Shown piece after piece: positions 53,100-63,660 of a stretch of DNA of 64,000 bases; the first letter of the stretch is position 1; every line of letters starts with the position of its first letter. Under the pieces are notes generated by a model. That model made no database searches, was not told where the DNA came from, and saw only the letters and a list, made by a program, of their open reading frames with translations. The DNA lies in assembly GCF_040954645.1 (NCBI RefSeq), contig NC_092809.1, positions 130,003,914 through 130,067,913 on the forward strand, read 5' to 3'. The translations under genes and the position numbers were made by a program. The DNA is from Diabrotica undecimpunctata (Eukaryota > Arthropoda > Insecta > Coleoptera > Chrysomelidae).

Positions 53100-53837
53100 A
53101 GTGTTCTCAATCTTATTGAGACTGATAGCTTGGGGTTACAGAGCATTTTACGCATATTCATGAAACCAGATCTTGCTATTTCAATGCGTCTTCTAATTTC
53201 TTTTGAGTGGTCTAGTTGACTATTTAGTTCTCTGCCCAGGTATATGAAGCTTTGGGAACTCTGAAGGGTAATACCATTTATTTGTATGTTAGATGTAACT
53301 TGTTCATGGGGGTTTTTGTGGAATACCAGAATTTTGGTTTTGGAAAAGTTAATGTCCAAGCCCAGCCTGTGACTTTCTTCTGATAATATGTTTCATCAAT
53401 ATTTTTAGTTGGTCTTCTGTTTCTGCTAATACTACGGTGTCATCGGCATATCTTATATTGTTAATGATGATTCCATTGGCTCTGGCACCTTCAGGGCGAT
53501 CTTCAAGAGAAGCTCTAATGATATGTTCGGCATATACATTAAACAATAGGGGGGATAAAATGCACCCTTGACGCACTCCTCGTTCTATGTTGATGTACTT
53601 GGTGTTTCCGTTCTCTGTTCGAACGCATCCTGTGTGGTTCCAGTATGTATTACTTATGATAGCTATGTCGTGTCCGTTCAACCCTACTTCTTTTAGCACC
53701 TTGATCAATTTTCCGAGTTTGATGCGGTCAAAGGCCTTTCTATAATCGACAAAGCATACATACAGCCGTTTTTGAACCTCAAGATACCTTTCTCCCTCAA
53801 GAGTTATGTTAACAACCAGAATTAAAAATGGAAACAA
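53100..53837 (-). pseudogene. Non-LTR reverse transcriptase palm fragment
   Basis: Minus strand, two overlapping frames with a shift at about 53355. 53837-53349: RLYVCFVDYRKAFDRIKLGK (motif A), ISNTYWNHTGCVRTENGN, NIERGVRQGCILSPLLFNV (motif B) and NNIRYADDTVVLAETEDQL (motif C). 53359-53098: DINFSKTKILVFHKN, FIYLGRELNSQLDHSKEI and RRRIEIARSGFMNMRKML. All three catalytic Asp are kept. Both ends are truncated. Confidence 0.82.
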
Positions 53838-54094
53838 TTATTGATCTAATTATTTGTCGAAAAACACTTGTGATGTTATGTTATTAAAAGTTATTTATAT
53901 TTATTGAAGAGATCTATTTTTAAATGTGTGCTATTTATTTAAATAAGTAATCGTATTTAGAGAAGACAGCACAGTAACAAGGTAGAATTTTTTTCAATAT
54001 GGTCTAGTGTCTAGTATGCACTGGTTGGTTTACGAGCACAGTGCGGCCCCAGTATAGCTTGTATTGACGTATTAATAATAAGGAAGATGGTTGG
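53838..54094. other. Short spacer
   Basis: No recognisable coding or repeat content. Confidence 0.4.
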
Positions 54095-54320
54095 TTTGGG
54101 GAAGAGTCAGCTTTTTAATTTTCTCTTGACAAAGGATCTTTCCCACTGAGTTCTTATATTCATTTGCAGCAAATACTTGGCAGCCCCTGGTAAGATGTTG
54201 GATGGTTTCTTGGGCTTGACATCCATATTGCCATCCATATCTGTATTTGTCGTAACCTATCTAATGGTAGGCATTGGATCTGCAGTACCGACCAACGCTT
54301 AACTTCAGAACCTTTAGTCA
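54095..54320 (-). pseudogene. Non-LTR C-terminal zinc-finger fragment
   Basis: Read in broken frames on the minus strand: YRYGWQYGCQAQETIQHLTR, GCQVFAANEYKNSVGKIL. This matches the C--C--ETI-H---GC-VLA--EY---H pattern that ends the protein of some non-LTR elements. Short and isolated. Confidence 0.5.
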
Positions 54321-54383
54321 TGATCGAAACCATATACAATGACGCCATAGCGTCAACTTTTTCAATTCGTCTTTTGTTTTGAA

Positions 54384-54680
54384 GGAATTAACGAATAGAA
54401 TACAATGACAGAAAAACCAAATACAGGAGCAGGTCAAGAACCTTAGTTGCGTATCTTTGTTATCATTGGTCCAATCGTGACGCACGGCACTTAAAGTAAT
54501 AGGATTTAACGAAGAGAATATGACGGTGGAGAAAAACCAAACATGGCGGCGTATAGCGACGCCTTAAACTGGTAGCAATAAAACGGCTTAACGCACAGAG
54601 GTGTGTGACGTATCACGTGTCAGGATTTAACAAATAGACTCCCGTCCACTGCTCGACATATGATAAACACGAAACAAATC
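54384..54680 (+). repeat. Degenerate tandem repeat, period about 125 bp
   Basis: Anchors GGAATTAACGAATAGAATAC (54384), GGATTTAACGAAGAGAATAT (54507) and GGATTTAACAAATAGACTCC (54634). The first two are followed by GA-AAAAACCAAA-A. Three units at most and quite diverged. No coding content. Confidence 0.5.
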
Positions 54681-55524
54681 GTTTGTTTGCATCCTATGTG
54701 GGTACTGCACAAAAAAGTAAACGTGCAAAATATTCAGGAAATTAAGAGTATAGCTCGAAATTAATAAACAAAGAAAACTTCGTACTGTATTAAGGAAATA
54801 TGGTTTACACTAGCCGAAGCACATGAATTGGTCATACAAACAAATAAATAGAACTAACTTAGGGAATAATGTCTCTACGAAAAACTATAAACAACCACTT
54901 TATAACAATTTTTTTCTATAGAATACATACAGCCCCGTAGATCCTACAATTTAAGATGAGAATTAATAAAAAATTGCTTATATGTACTATCATTTATTCA
55001 CTATACTATAAAAACTATATATCGCTTGAAAAAGAATATGCCTCGAGCATTTTTAAAAACTAGAAGAAAGTTTCAAAATCCACCTTTCTGAAAATAGACA
55101 ATACCGAGGTATTAATACTTCTTAAGTAAACTTTATCGTTTCTATTTTTACTGTGGTGTGAAATCGTAAATTGTAAATGATGAGGAAGAAAATAAACGCT
55201 TAAAATTTACAGATAGAATTAGAATGCTCCGGTAAAATTCCATTCACAAATCGAACTTTTTTAATTTCAAACGATATTATATAAACCATGTACGTAAACT
55301 TAAAAATTTAAAATTTAAAATGAGCAGGTTGTACGTGAAGTGTTTTGAGATACAACAGAACTTGAATATAGACCTGACAATTTGAAAGTATCACACAATA
55401 GTATTGATCTAGTTCTAGAATAAAGATCAATATATAAACCAGATGTAGTTATACAGGGCATAACAAAAAGATAAATTAAACCAGATATTCAAGACCAAAA
55501 CAACTTCGAATAAATTTCTTTTTC
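54681..55524. other. No gene recognised
   Basis: AT-rich flank on the 3' side of a LINE-A copy. No frames or repeats that I can support. Confidence 0.45.
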
Positions 55525-56200
55525 CTCCTTCTTGTATGTAGGCTTTAAAGCCTGTTTCTTCTTCAATATTAGCCTCCGAAATTGTGTAAATTGTCGCACC
55601 ATCTTTTTCTTAGCCTGCCAATACTTCTTCGTCCATTTGGTGACTTATCTGGTGCTATTCGTACTATCCTATCCTCTGGCATTCTACTTATCCACCCCTG
55701 TTTCCGTTTTGTCACCCATCCATTTATGTTTTCTATATTGCATGCTCTATCCAAAAGACTTTTACCTGATATTCGTTGGAGTATTTTCATCTCTGTTGTT
55801 TCTAGTAGTCTTCTCGTTTCAGATGTGTCAGGTCTTGTCTCCGCCGTGTATGTTATTATGGGTATAATTGCTGCTTTATAGATTCTTGTTTTTGTGTCTT
55901 GTCTTAGGTGTTTGTTCTTCCAGATTATGTCATTAAGAGATCCCGCCGCTTTACTTGCTTTTAGCTTTGTTGTCGTACTTCTTCTTCAACATCTCCGTAA
56001 CTAGTTACCTATATCTATAACTAGATATCTAAACCTTGCTTTCTGATTTATTATTTTCCCATCAATTTCGATTTTACCTCGTAGTGGGTATTTACATATT
56101 GTCATACATTTGGTTTTTTCTGCTGATATTATCATATTGTATTTCTTGGCTGTTGTATTGAAGATGTGTGTTTCTTTGGAGCTTGTCTTTTTTTGTCTAT
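55525..56200 (-). pseudogene. LINE-A 3' half (post-RT region)
   Basis: Minus strand: HIFNTTAKKYNMIISAEKTK, CMTICKYPLRGKIEIDGKII and ARFRYL in one frame, a frameshift, then IYKAAIIPIITYTAETRPDT, RRLLETTEMKILQRISGKSL and ENINGWVTKRKQGWISRMPE, then RIAPDKSPNGRRSIGRLRKR. It ends near 55525 with an AAGAAGGAGG-type tail. The RT part of the same copy appears on the other side of the piggyBac element, at 58480-58600. Confidence 0.82.
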
Positions 56201-56330
56201 ATCTTTATTTGAAACATTTGGCAACCGCGCAATCAGGTATTTGTGTGGACGTGTCTCCTACCCTACGTTTTCTGTTAGTATACCACGAACATTCGTGAGG
56301 TGCAGTGGTCTGTAACAGAGATTTAGATAA
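56201..56330. other. Unassigned join between LINE-A and piggyBac
   Basis: About 130 bp that match neither LINE-A nor a piggyBac terminus. This is where a left piggyBac TIR (TTAA followed by CCC) would be expected but is not found. Confidence 0.45.
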
Positions 56331-58475
56331 GTGGGGTCTCGCTGTGACCCCGATTGGGCATTTAGAGGCACCAGAATATTTTTATTATTTTTAACATTTT
56401 TCGTCAGTTTACATTGAAAAATGGACCGTAAGAGAATGAAAATGACAATAAGCGACCAAGAACATGAAAAAATTATCCGAAATATAGAAGAAGGGATATC
56501 AGACTCCGATTTCGACTATGAGATTACCGACGAATCAGATAGCGAAGAGCAAGATGTTTTTGAGGAAAATGTTTCGGAAACTGAGGACAATTTAGAAGTC
56601 AACAGTGACGAGGAATCAGATGCAGAACCTACCGAAGTGGACGATAATATTAGTGAGGTTAGTGGTCCAACATATACATCCAAATCTGGAATGCAGTGGA
56701 ATAGCCTACCTTTCGTGAGATCCAAGAGGCAACAAAAAAATATTATAAATGTACATCCAGGCTTAACAAACTATAGTAAAAATTCCAACACGTTTTTAGA
56801 CTATTTCAATTTATTTTTGACCGAAGAGATGAAGAATGTCATATGCCTTCATACTAATGAAGAAGCTGTTAGGCGTTATCAAGAGTGGAACGAAAAACAT
56901 CCGAATAACAAAAAAGAGTGGACGGTACTTACCAACAATGAACTGGATAGCTTTTTAGGAGCACTTATCAAAGCTGGTGCTTTAAGGTGTGGGAAAGAAT
57001 CGACACGAGAGATATGGTCTACAGACACCTCAATACGCCGGTCATTTTTTACAGCCGCATTCGCTAGGAACCGATTTGAAGAATTATCGAGTTTCTTGAG
57101 GTTTGATGACAAAGTGACCAGGGTGGAGCGGAAGGAACAGGATAAGTTAGCGGCGATACGAGTAATTTGGGACATGTTCGTCTCTAACTGTGACAAAGCC
57201 TTTGAACCATACGAACATATAACCGTTGACGAAGAGTTAGTGAGTTTTAGAGGAAAGTGTCCTTTTAGACAATATATAAAATCAAAACCTTGCCGCTATG
57301 GGATAAAAATTTGGGCTGCCGCGGATGTTAAAACATCTTATTTATCAAAGCTTCAGGTGTACCTTGGAAAACTACCAGGTGGTAGAATAGAGAAAAATCA
57401 GGGATTTCGTGTTGTGAAAGATCTGGTGGAACCATATCATGGCAGTTGGAGAGGAATTACAACTGACAACTTTTTTACCAGTGTTCCTCTTGCTCAATAT
57501 CTTTTATCTAAAAACCTTACTTTACTTGGGACCGTCCGCAAAAATAAACCTGATACACCACCACAACTAAGTTTGACAAAAAGACCTGCGGAGTCGTCAA
57601 TATTTGCTTTTACTAAAGAATTAGCTATGGTTTCGTACATACCTAAAATACACAGGATGGTACATCTTCTTTCAAGTCAACACGATAGTGATATAATTTG
57701 TCAAGACTCTCAAAACAAACCCTTGATGATTTTAGACTATAATAATACCAAGGGTGGTGTTGATAATGCCGACAAACTGATTAGGGAATATTCCTGTAAA
57801 AGAAGAACTGCTCGTTGGCCATTCAGGCTCTTTATGAATATTATAGACATATGTGCACTAAATGCCTATATTTTATACATTGAAAAAAACCCTGATTGGA
57901 AGAAAAATAATTTTTCACGAAGACGTATTTTCCTGTTACAATTAGGGGCTGAGCTTGCTCGAAACAACATGGAAAAAAGAGCGAAATATATAAAACATAA
58001 AGCCTATGTAAAATCTGCTCTAAAAGATTGTGGCATACCAATGGTAAACCCAACTACCGAAGTTGCAACTCAATCCGTCCATTCAGCTAAGAAACGTGCT
58101 CGTTGTTACCAGTGTCCGCGAAACTGTGACAGAAAAGTGAATACCGTTTGCTCTTTTTGCAAAAAATTTATATGCCAGGTGCACAGAAAAGAAGAAAAAA
58201 CTATTGTATGTAAAAATTGCAACTAAAAGTTATATGCTTATATTATTATTTAATTTTAATTTTGTTCGAATTGAAAATAATTTGTTTCTAGAAAAGCCGT
58301 TAATTTTGTATGAAAAATAAATAAAAATTATTCAAATATGCTTAAAATTATTTTTAACCGTGTTTTCCTTTTAGTCAGTGCTAAATGACGTTACTAAATT
58401 GAAAATTTTAGTGGGGTCCCTAGGAGACCCCACATGGGCATTTATGGTTATTTTCATATCACGGGCATTTAAGGG
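56331..58475 (+). mobile_element. piggyBac-like element, right end present, left TIR missing
   Basis: The right end is clear: inwards CCCTTAAATGCCCGTGATAT, immediately before TTAA at 58476-58479, the piggyBac target. A GTGGGGTC-GACCCCAC hairpin lies at 58411-58433. A matching GGGGTC-GACCCC hairpin and a GGGCATTTA block also occur on the left (56331-56364), but the outermost TIR and its TTAA are absent. It sits inside a LINE-A copy, whose RT sequence is cut exactly at the TTAA. Confidence 0.82.
56421..58226 (+). CDS. piggyBac-like transposase, intact
   Basis: 601 codons without interruption, the normal length for the family. Residues 1-80 form an acidic, low-complexity N-terminus (EITDESDSEEQD and repeats), usual in piggyBac proteins. 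The catalytic Asp residues are visible: Asp270 (ITVDEELVSFRGKCPFRQY), Asp349 (ITTDNFFTS) and Asp448 with Asp451 (YNNTKGGVDNADKL). The core includes the insertion domain up to about residue 550. The C-terminal Cys-rich domain (CYQCPRNCDRK, VCSFCKKFICQVH, VCKNC) is complete. AATAAA signals follow at about 58316. Start at 56421 is the first Met after a stop-rich 5' region. It probably still makes an active enzyme, although the left end of its own element is missing. Confidence 0.95.
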   Translation: MDRKRMKMTISDQEHEKIIRNIEEGISDSDFDYEITDESDSEEQDVFEENVSETEDNLEVNSDEESDAEPTEVDDNISEVSGPTYTSKSGMQWNSLPFVRSKRQQKNIINVHPGLTNYSKNSNTFLDYFNLFLTEEMKNVICLHTNEEAVRRYQEWNEKHPNNKKEWTVLTNNELDSFLGALIKAGALRCGKESTREIWSTDTSIRRSFFTAAFARNRFEELSSFLRFDDKVTRVERKEQDKLAAIRVIWDMFVSNCDKAFEPYEHITVDEELVSFRGKCPFRQYIKSKPCRYGIKIWAAADVKTSYLSKLQVYLGKLPGGRIEKNQGFRVVKDLVEPYHGSWRGITTDNFFTSVPLAQYLLSKNLTLLGTVRKNKPDTPPQLSLTKRPAESSIFAFTKELAMVSYIPKIHRMVHLLSSQHDSDIICQDSQNKPLMILDYNNTKGGVDNADKLIREYSCKRRTARWPFRLFMNIIDICALNAYILYIEKNPDWKKNNFSRRRIFLLQLGAELARNNMEKRAKYIKHKAYVKSALKDCGIPMVNPTTEVATQSVHSAKKRARCYQCPRNCDRKVNTVCSFCKKFICQVHRKEEKTIVCKNCN

Positions 58476-58479
58476 TTAA

Positions 58480-58600
58480 ATAGAAGTGGGCTTCACGAGT
58501 TACTCTGCCTGACTCCGCTTTGTATTGGTATATACTGTGTTAGTTTTCCATTTATCGTTAGTAGATGTTTTCGATGGTTTGTATAACATTGATTGGTATG
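58480..58600 (-). pseudogene. LINE-A RT piece separated by piggyBac
   Basis: The minus strand encodes INGKLTQYIPIQSGVRQ and then a decayed motif B. It matches INGKLIQCIPVQSGDTQGDS at 6530-6580 in the other LINE-A copy. It ends at the TTAA of the piggyBac insertion. Confidence 0.7.
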
Positions 58601-58940
58601 TTTCTTTGATACAGTAGGTGTAAGTCGAATAAATTTAATTTACCTTAATACAAATGTGCACGTTAATAACTCTTTAAAGTTACAAAATGAAAATATTCTT
58701 CTTAGTCTTCTATCATCCATTTATGGACATAGGCCTCTCGTCCTTCCATCGATCTCTATCCTCCATTTCCATGGCCTTAATTTTTTATCTATTTCTTTGA
58801 CTTATTTCTCAGAGTTCAACGTAGTACAACCCAATAATTTCTATTATTGTTTTACAAATTCTTCTTTTATTTTCTTTTTTGTTATTTTATTATTATATAG
58901 TAGCCCTTGTAGCTGTGTAGTAACTGATCTTGCTTGACCA
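58601..58940 (-). pseudogene. LINE 3'-end relic
   Basis: A segment with CATCCATTTATGGACATAGG on the plus strand. On the minus strand it reads as a decayed end of a LINE protein, W---R---EAYVHKWMIED in broken frames. The plus-strand frame 58593-58937 is a shadow. Weak. Confidence 0.35.
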
Positions 58941-59900
58941 AATCTGGAATGTATTTCTTACCCAGCGAAGGGTATCGTGTACAATCTCTCGTCTTCGATT
59001 GAGATGCCTATATTGCAGCACTTGCTTCTCCACAGAAAGAGTGCCTTATTCAAATAAATTTTGAAGAGTGTAGGTGCTATGCAGCAGCCGCTTGTTCGTC
59101 TATTATCTGGATAATGTTTGTTTGCCGCCATTTTTGATATGCTTATTTCTTGTTAACTACTGCATTAGCGATGTCATTTGTCCACTACAATAGAGTATCC
59201 TTTTTGTTCCTTTGAATCGCGCATAGCGCTTCATAAGCTGCTCCATTGATTTTATTTATTATCTTTTGGTATTCTGAGCTGAGGAGTAGATCAGGTATGT
59301 TAATTTTTGTCTAAGCAGTAAATATTATAAAAATGATATAGACTCGTTTTACAGCGCAACAATACTGTATTTTGGTGGATTCGTTTTCAGTGGTTTTGAT
59401 TGTGCTGGTTGGTTGTCATTTAGGTGTACTGGTCGCGGTTGATACTGTAGGTAACATTGATCTTACCATATAGTGATTAGTTCCGCACTTCGGTCCTCTT
59501 AATACTCTTACTTGTATGTGTGTTTTTTGTTTTGTGATAACATAATCTACAATTGGCTTTTCTCGTTGGTTGGACACAGATGTATGGTTTTATTTTGATA
59601 AAATCCGTTTAGGATTTTCAGAGAGTGCTGTTCGCAAAATTCGATTAACTGTTCCCCATTTTCATTTGTTTTTCCCCGTCTAAGCATTAAAACTCCTAAC
59701 ACTACAATCTTTTTGCGGCTATTTATAAAGTTATGATAAGGTTTCGTAAAATATTTGGTTGTCTGTTTTTGATGCACATAACAGTTTTTTACGCTTGTCT
59801 TGTCGATACTTTGCAGAAAATTCGGTCCAAGTAGAGAATATTTCGCTTTGTAGCTTAATATGATGGGATTTTGCAAGGTATAAGTAGTGATAAGCACGCC
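58941..59900 (-). pseudogene. Non-LTR endonuclease C-terminus and linker
   Basis: Minus strand. At 59720-59540: KIVVLGVLMLRRGKTNENGE (the expected GDFNAR has become GVLMLR through a local shift), QLIEFCEQHSLKILNGFYQN and KTIHL. In other frames follow REKSIVDYVITKQKTHIQVR (last part of the endonuclease) and the linker with EYQKIINKINGAAYEALCAI and KKYAYQKWRQT. Several frameshifts. No RT attached. Confidence 0.65.
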
Positions 59901-60480
59901 CAGGTATTAAGAAGGAAAATTTAAAAATTAGTTTTTTGAAGTAAAGTACTCTATTACGTAAATAATGTTTTTAAAATTATTTTATATTATAAAATATACT
60001 TGAATAAAATCAAAAACAGATTTGTTAGTATTTGTAAATAAACTGTATTAAGTCTGTTTTCACATTGGAGTGAGATCTTTAACTTGTAAATAATAGAGGA
60101 AAACAAATATTTGAATTTACGAATAAAATTAGATGTATTGTCATAATAACCAGATTATACAATATTGGTTTAGATTGTTATCATGGAAAATTTTGTTGTT
60201 GTCGAACCTGTATTATAACTTAATACATACCTTTAATAGAAAATTTTCTTAAACAATGTTAAGATGCATAAACAGATATTGAGAATATCATTCTCAGTCA
60301 CTAATTCACTTTTTCAAACCCTCTCCTGCGCAACGTAAAACATCAAAACAAAAACAGTAAAAAATTACAAAAGATCAATATATAGTGGAGAGTCATTCTT
60401 GAGATTTGTTGCATGGTGCGATGGTTTTTTTCATATTTCTCTTTTTTTTATGTGCCTTGTTTGATCTCCCTGACTTTTGC
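59901..60480. other. No gene recognised
   Basis: AT-rich, no frames or repeats that I can support. Confidence 0.4.
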
Positions 60481-61260
60481 AATCATTCGGCAGAGTTTTT
60501 TTTGCAGTTGTAAAGCTATTTTTTAGGTTTTTACAGTCCTGGATTAGATGTTTTCAATGCATTTAACACATCTTGTTTTCCTTCTTCAGTAGTTTTGAGT
60601 GAGCCTGTATTCCTCTCAGCGATTGCTTGGGGGCAACAATTTAGGTTTTCCAAAAGTCTCTTCTGCACTTTCGGATGAACTATTTCATTAATGGCACAAT
60701 GTTTGATACATTCATCTTTATTAAACGATAACGTAAAGAATGATAGTACTGTTTTATCGTTCCTGCTTAGTATCTGGTTTACCACTAGTATGTTACACTT
60801 TTATTCTTCAAGTTTTCTAAAATTTGTTCAGGTTTACAAGTCTGGTGTAATTATTTTACAACTACTTTGACCGGTCTTGACTGCTTGTTTTCACATGAAA
60901 ACCGTTCCATGTCCGTATTGTTTAGAGTTTAGAACTTTAGTAAGACTTCTGCATGCAATTGCATCACCGATCATGATTTTCATATTTATTTCATCCAACA
61001 TGATAGCCTAAAATTCTTTTTGCTTTCCAAACCAGTTTTATTGGGTCCTTCGTATTTCCAAGTATAACCATTTTTATCTTTATAAATGACTACAGCTCTG
61101 ATATGATTACTTTGCACATTATTGCGGCTAAAACTTGGATCTTGGTCTAGTCATTCCTTTTCAAATGCGCTGTCCTCTTCCTTATGGTCTGAAGGAACCT
61201 ATTCTTGCTTAGAAGTAGAAGAGCAGTTGTCTTCCAAAATTTCATCTTTCTGGAATGTTT
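60481..61260 (-). pseudogene. Gag-like ORF1 relic of a Jockey-type element
   Basis: Minus strand, broken frames: NNVQSNHIRAVVIYKDKNGY, QSRPVKVVVK, a stop, LHQTCKPEQILENLK, then (60785-60531) VNQILSRNDKTVLSFFTLSF, CIKHCAINEIVHPKVQKRLL and ENLNCCPQAIAERNTG. The order RP-KVV-KxL----P--I---L, followed by I-EIVH-KV and a Cys-poor C--C region, is like the PRE/C2HC gag of Jockey/X-type elements. The zinc knuckles are decayed. Tentative. Confidence 0.45.
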
Positions 61261-62330
61261 CATCGGAGGGCCCGACAGCCTTCTAAGTACCACTTCCGCA
61301 AATTGGTTATGAAAATAATAACTACAACGCCGTTTATCTTAATTCGTTGTCAATTCCAATATATTGAAGCTAGGTGGGAGCTCAAGCTCATGAATAATCT
61401 GGTGTCAGCTATTTTTTTTCTGGTAACCCATCCCTAGGTATATCTGGCGTGAGTTGGATTTGGGCTAGAGGAGTACATCCGAGCCCGTTTACCCCTAGAA
61501 GTATCCTGCAAATGGATACATTCCTGTTATCCTGCCTACCAACTAAAACCACTCTCTCCTGCTTGTGAGCAGTTGAATGTCGTACGTACCTTACTCCGAA
61601 TGTGGGATGGCCGCTGTACGGCTGACGACACTTTCGGAGCACTTTTTTCTCTTATCTAGATATTATCTCTGTTGTTTGTTCGGTTGGTGTTTCTCTTCTT
61701 CTTCTTTCTTTTGATTGACTGTTAGGATGTCATTGTGTATACTATTCGATCCCTTCTTACTTCCCGTCATCTTCACGATCATTTCTTTTACAGTCACAAG
61801 CTTGATTCCTATTTCTCTATACATTGTTTCTCTTCACTGTCCATCTATTAAACTCCATTCATCTTTCTAAATCTATGAAGATACGCCCGGAAGTAATCCA
61901 GTCACCTGTGACCACAGCACACCCGGTCCGTTAGGCTCGGGATCGGAATCTTAGTCCACTGCGTAACATCTTCCGTGTCGTTCCACTCTTCTTGCCTTCT
62001 TTTCATTGATCTTTCCCTTTCTTCTCTTTTATGGCTGTTGTCAAATGCTCTCTTCTTTCATAGAGATATCTTCCTTCTACTGCTAGCACATGCAGAGGGA
62101 CACAACTCGTGGTAGTTCACAAGTCTACCACATGATACAGTCCTGTAGGCGCATGCTACTCGCAAGAGAGTCGCTCTGTCTACTCTTATCATTAGCCCGT
62201 TGTAGGGCCCTACAACCGCCCTACTCCATACTGGTGCCGCGTATTCAATTTAGTGAGTATGTTACTTTGTCTATACCTACAGATGTGTCCTTTTTGTTTG
62301 AAATGCTGAATAGGAGTTCATGAATTGAGA
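61261..62330 (-). other. Possible 5' UTR of a Jockey-type element, GC-richer and hairpin-prone
   Basis: Lies upstream of the gag-like relic on the minus strand. It is GC-richer than its surroundings, with pyrimidine tracts and small inverted repeats, including the 16-bp palindrome TTGTAGGGCCCTACAA at 62200-62215. The 77-codon minus frame 61642-61409 is not recognisable. Assignment to the element is inference from position and composition. Confidence 0.35.
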
Positions 62331-63129
62331 TTACATTGGAATTTGCATTGGGGGTACTTAATTGAAAAGTAGGGTCAATTTGGCAAGAGGACAGTGATAT
62401 CAGCAATGACGTGTGGATTTACTTAAACAAACTTGATGACTGTCCTAAATGGGAGTAACAATATATGCAACAGTTTCTGCGTTTTAAAGCACTATATCCT
62501 ACTGAAATCAACTGAAAGTGCGCAACAAAAAAGATTTGTGACTTAAAAGTAATATAAAGATTATAACTTTCATAAAAATCAATGTAAATAATTGATTTTC
62601 TCTTCAAATATTTTTTTTAAATCCTTGTATATTTTGAGGTCATAACATGACAAACACAAATAAATTGGTTCAAATTTTAGAATGTATTTTCGTCAATCTA
62701 AACAACAGTTTCCATATTCATAATGAGAATTTCGTGTTGCTAAGCTATAAGCTAGAGATTTTTTATGAAATTTATCTATTATCACAATTACTTACGTTAG
62801 TATTGACGTCACTTTTAAACTTATCCAAATAAATGTAAAAGTTTAAGACATTATGATTAACGAAAGTTACTCATTAATTTATATTAAAAAAAATCAGATA
62901 TGCTTTATTTTTATTGATTGCAACAAATTATGCGGTTATTTGTTAGTAAATGTTTTTGCATATGCTTAATTTATTTAACTATTAACTTATTTTGATAAGA
63001 AATACATGAGCCTATTGGAGTCATTTAGCCAGCCATTTAGAGTCAATGAGACAGTACTTCTACTTTTTTCTGTAACAGCTCAACTTGTGATATTATTTAA
63101 CTATATGTTTCTGTTCATTCACACAAGAC
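62331..63129. other. No gene recognised
   Basis: AT-rich sequence with several short frames on both strands, none recognisable. Confidence 0.4.
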
Positions 63130-63660
63130 TTCATTGTCTTCTTCTTAAAGTGCCCTCTCCTCAATGGAGGTTGGCTACTACAATTTTAAACTCTTCTCTA
63201 TCTTCAGCTGTTCTTATTAGCTATTCAAAATTTAGCCCTGTCCATTGTCGGATGTTTCTGAGCCACGATAGTCTTTTCCTTCCTAGGCCTCTCTTTCCCT
63301 CGATTTTTCTTTTCACTATAAGTTGGGCATATTGGTACTTATTATTTCTCAGTATGTGGCCTAGGTATGATGTTTTTCTAACTTTTACTGTGTTAAAAAG
63401 TTCTCTTTCCTTGCCTATTCTATGCAGGACTTCTTCGTTTGAGGTATGCGATGTCCATGAAATTTTGAGTATTCTCCGGTAGATCCACATTTCAAAGACC
63501 TCCAATTTATTTACGGTTGATGTTTTAAGGGTCCACGTTTCAACTCCATATAGAAGAGTCGACCAGACGTAGCATTCTGATAAACGTAGTCGAATTTCGA
63601 GTTTTAGTCGAGAATCACAAAGCAGTTTTTTTATTTTTTTCGAAAGATTTTCTGGCCTGT
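63130..63660 (-). pseudogene. LINE-B C-terminal fragment
   Basis: Minus strand: LRLSECYVWSTLLYGVETWT and LKTST in the decayed part, then an open frame (63505-63221) with MEVFEMWIYRRILKISWTSH, NEEVLHRIGKERELFNTVK and KTSYLGHILRNNKYQYAQLI, then LGRKRLSWLRNIRQW. After a stop come RTAEDREEFKIVVANLH and an AAGAAGAAG tail at about 63140. It is closely related to 6878-7193 and 41609-42618. Confidence 0.8.

Noticed and set aside
55532..55881. Plus-strand frames of 111 and 99 codons
   Set aside because: Antisense of the LINE-A C-terminal region.
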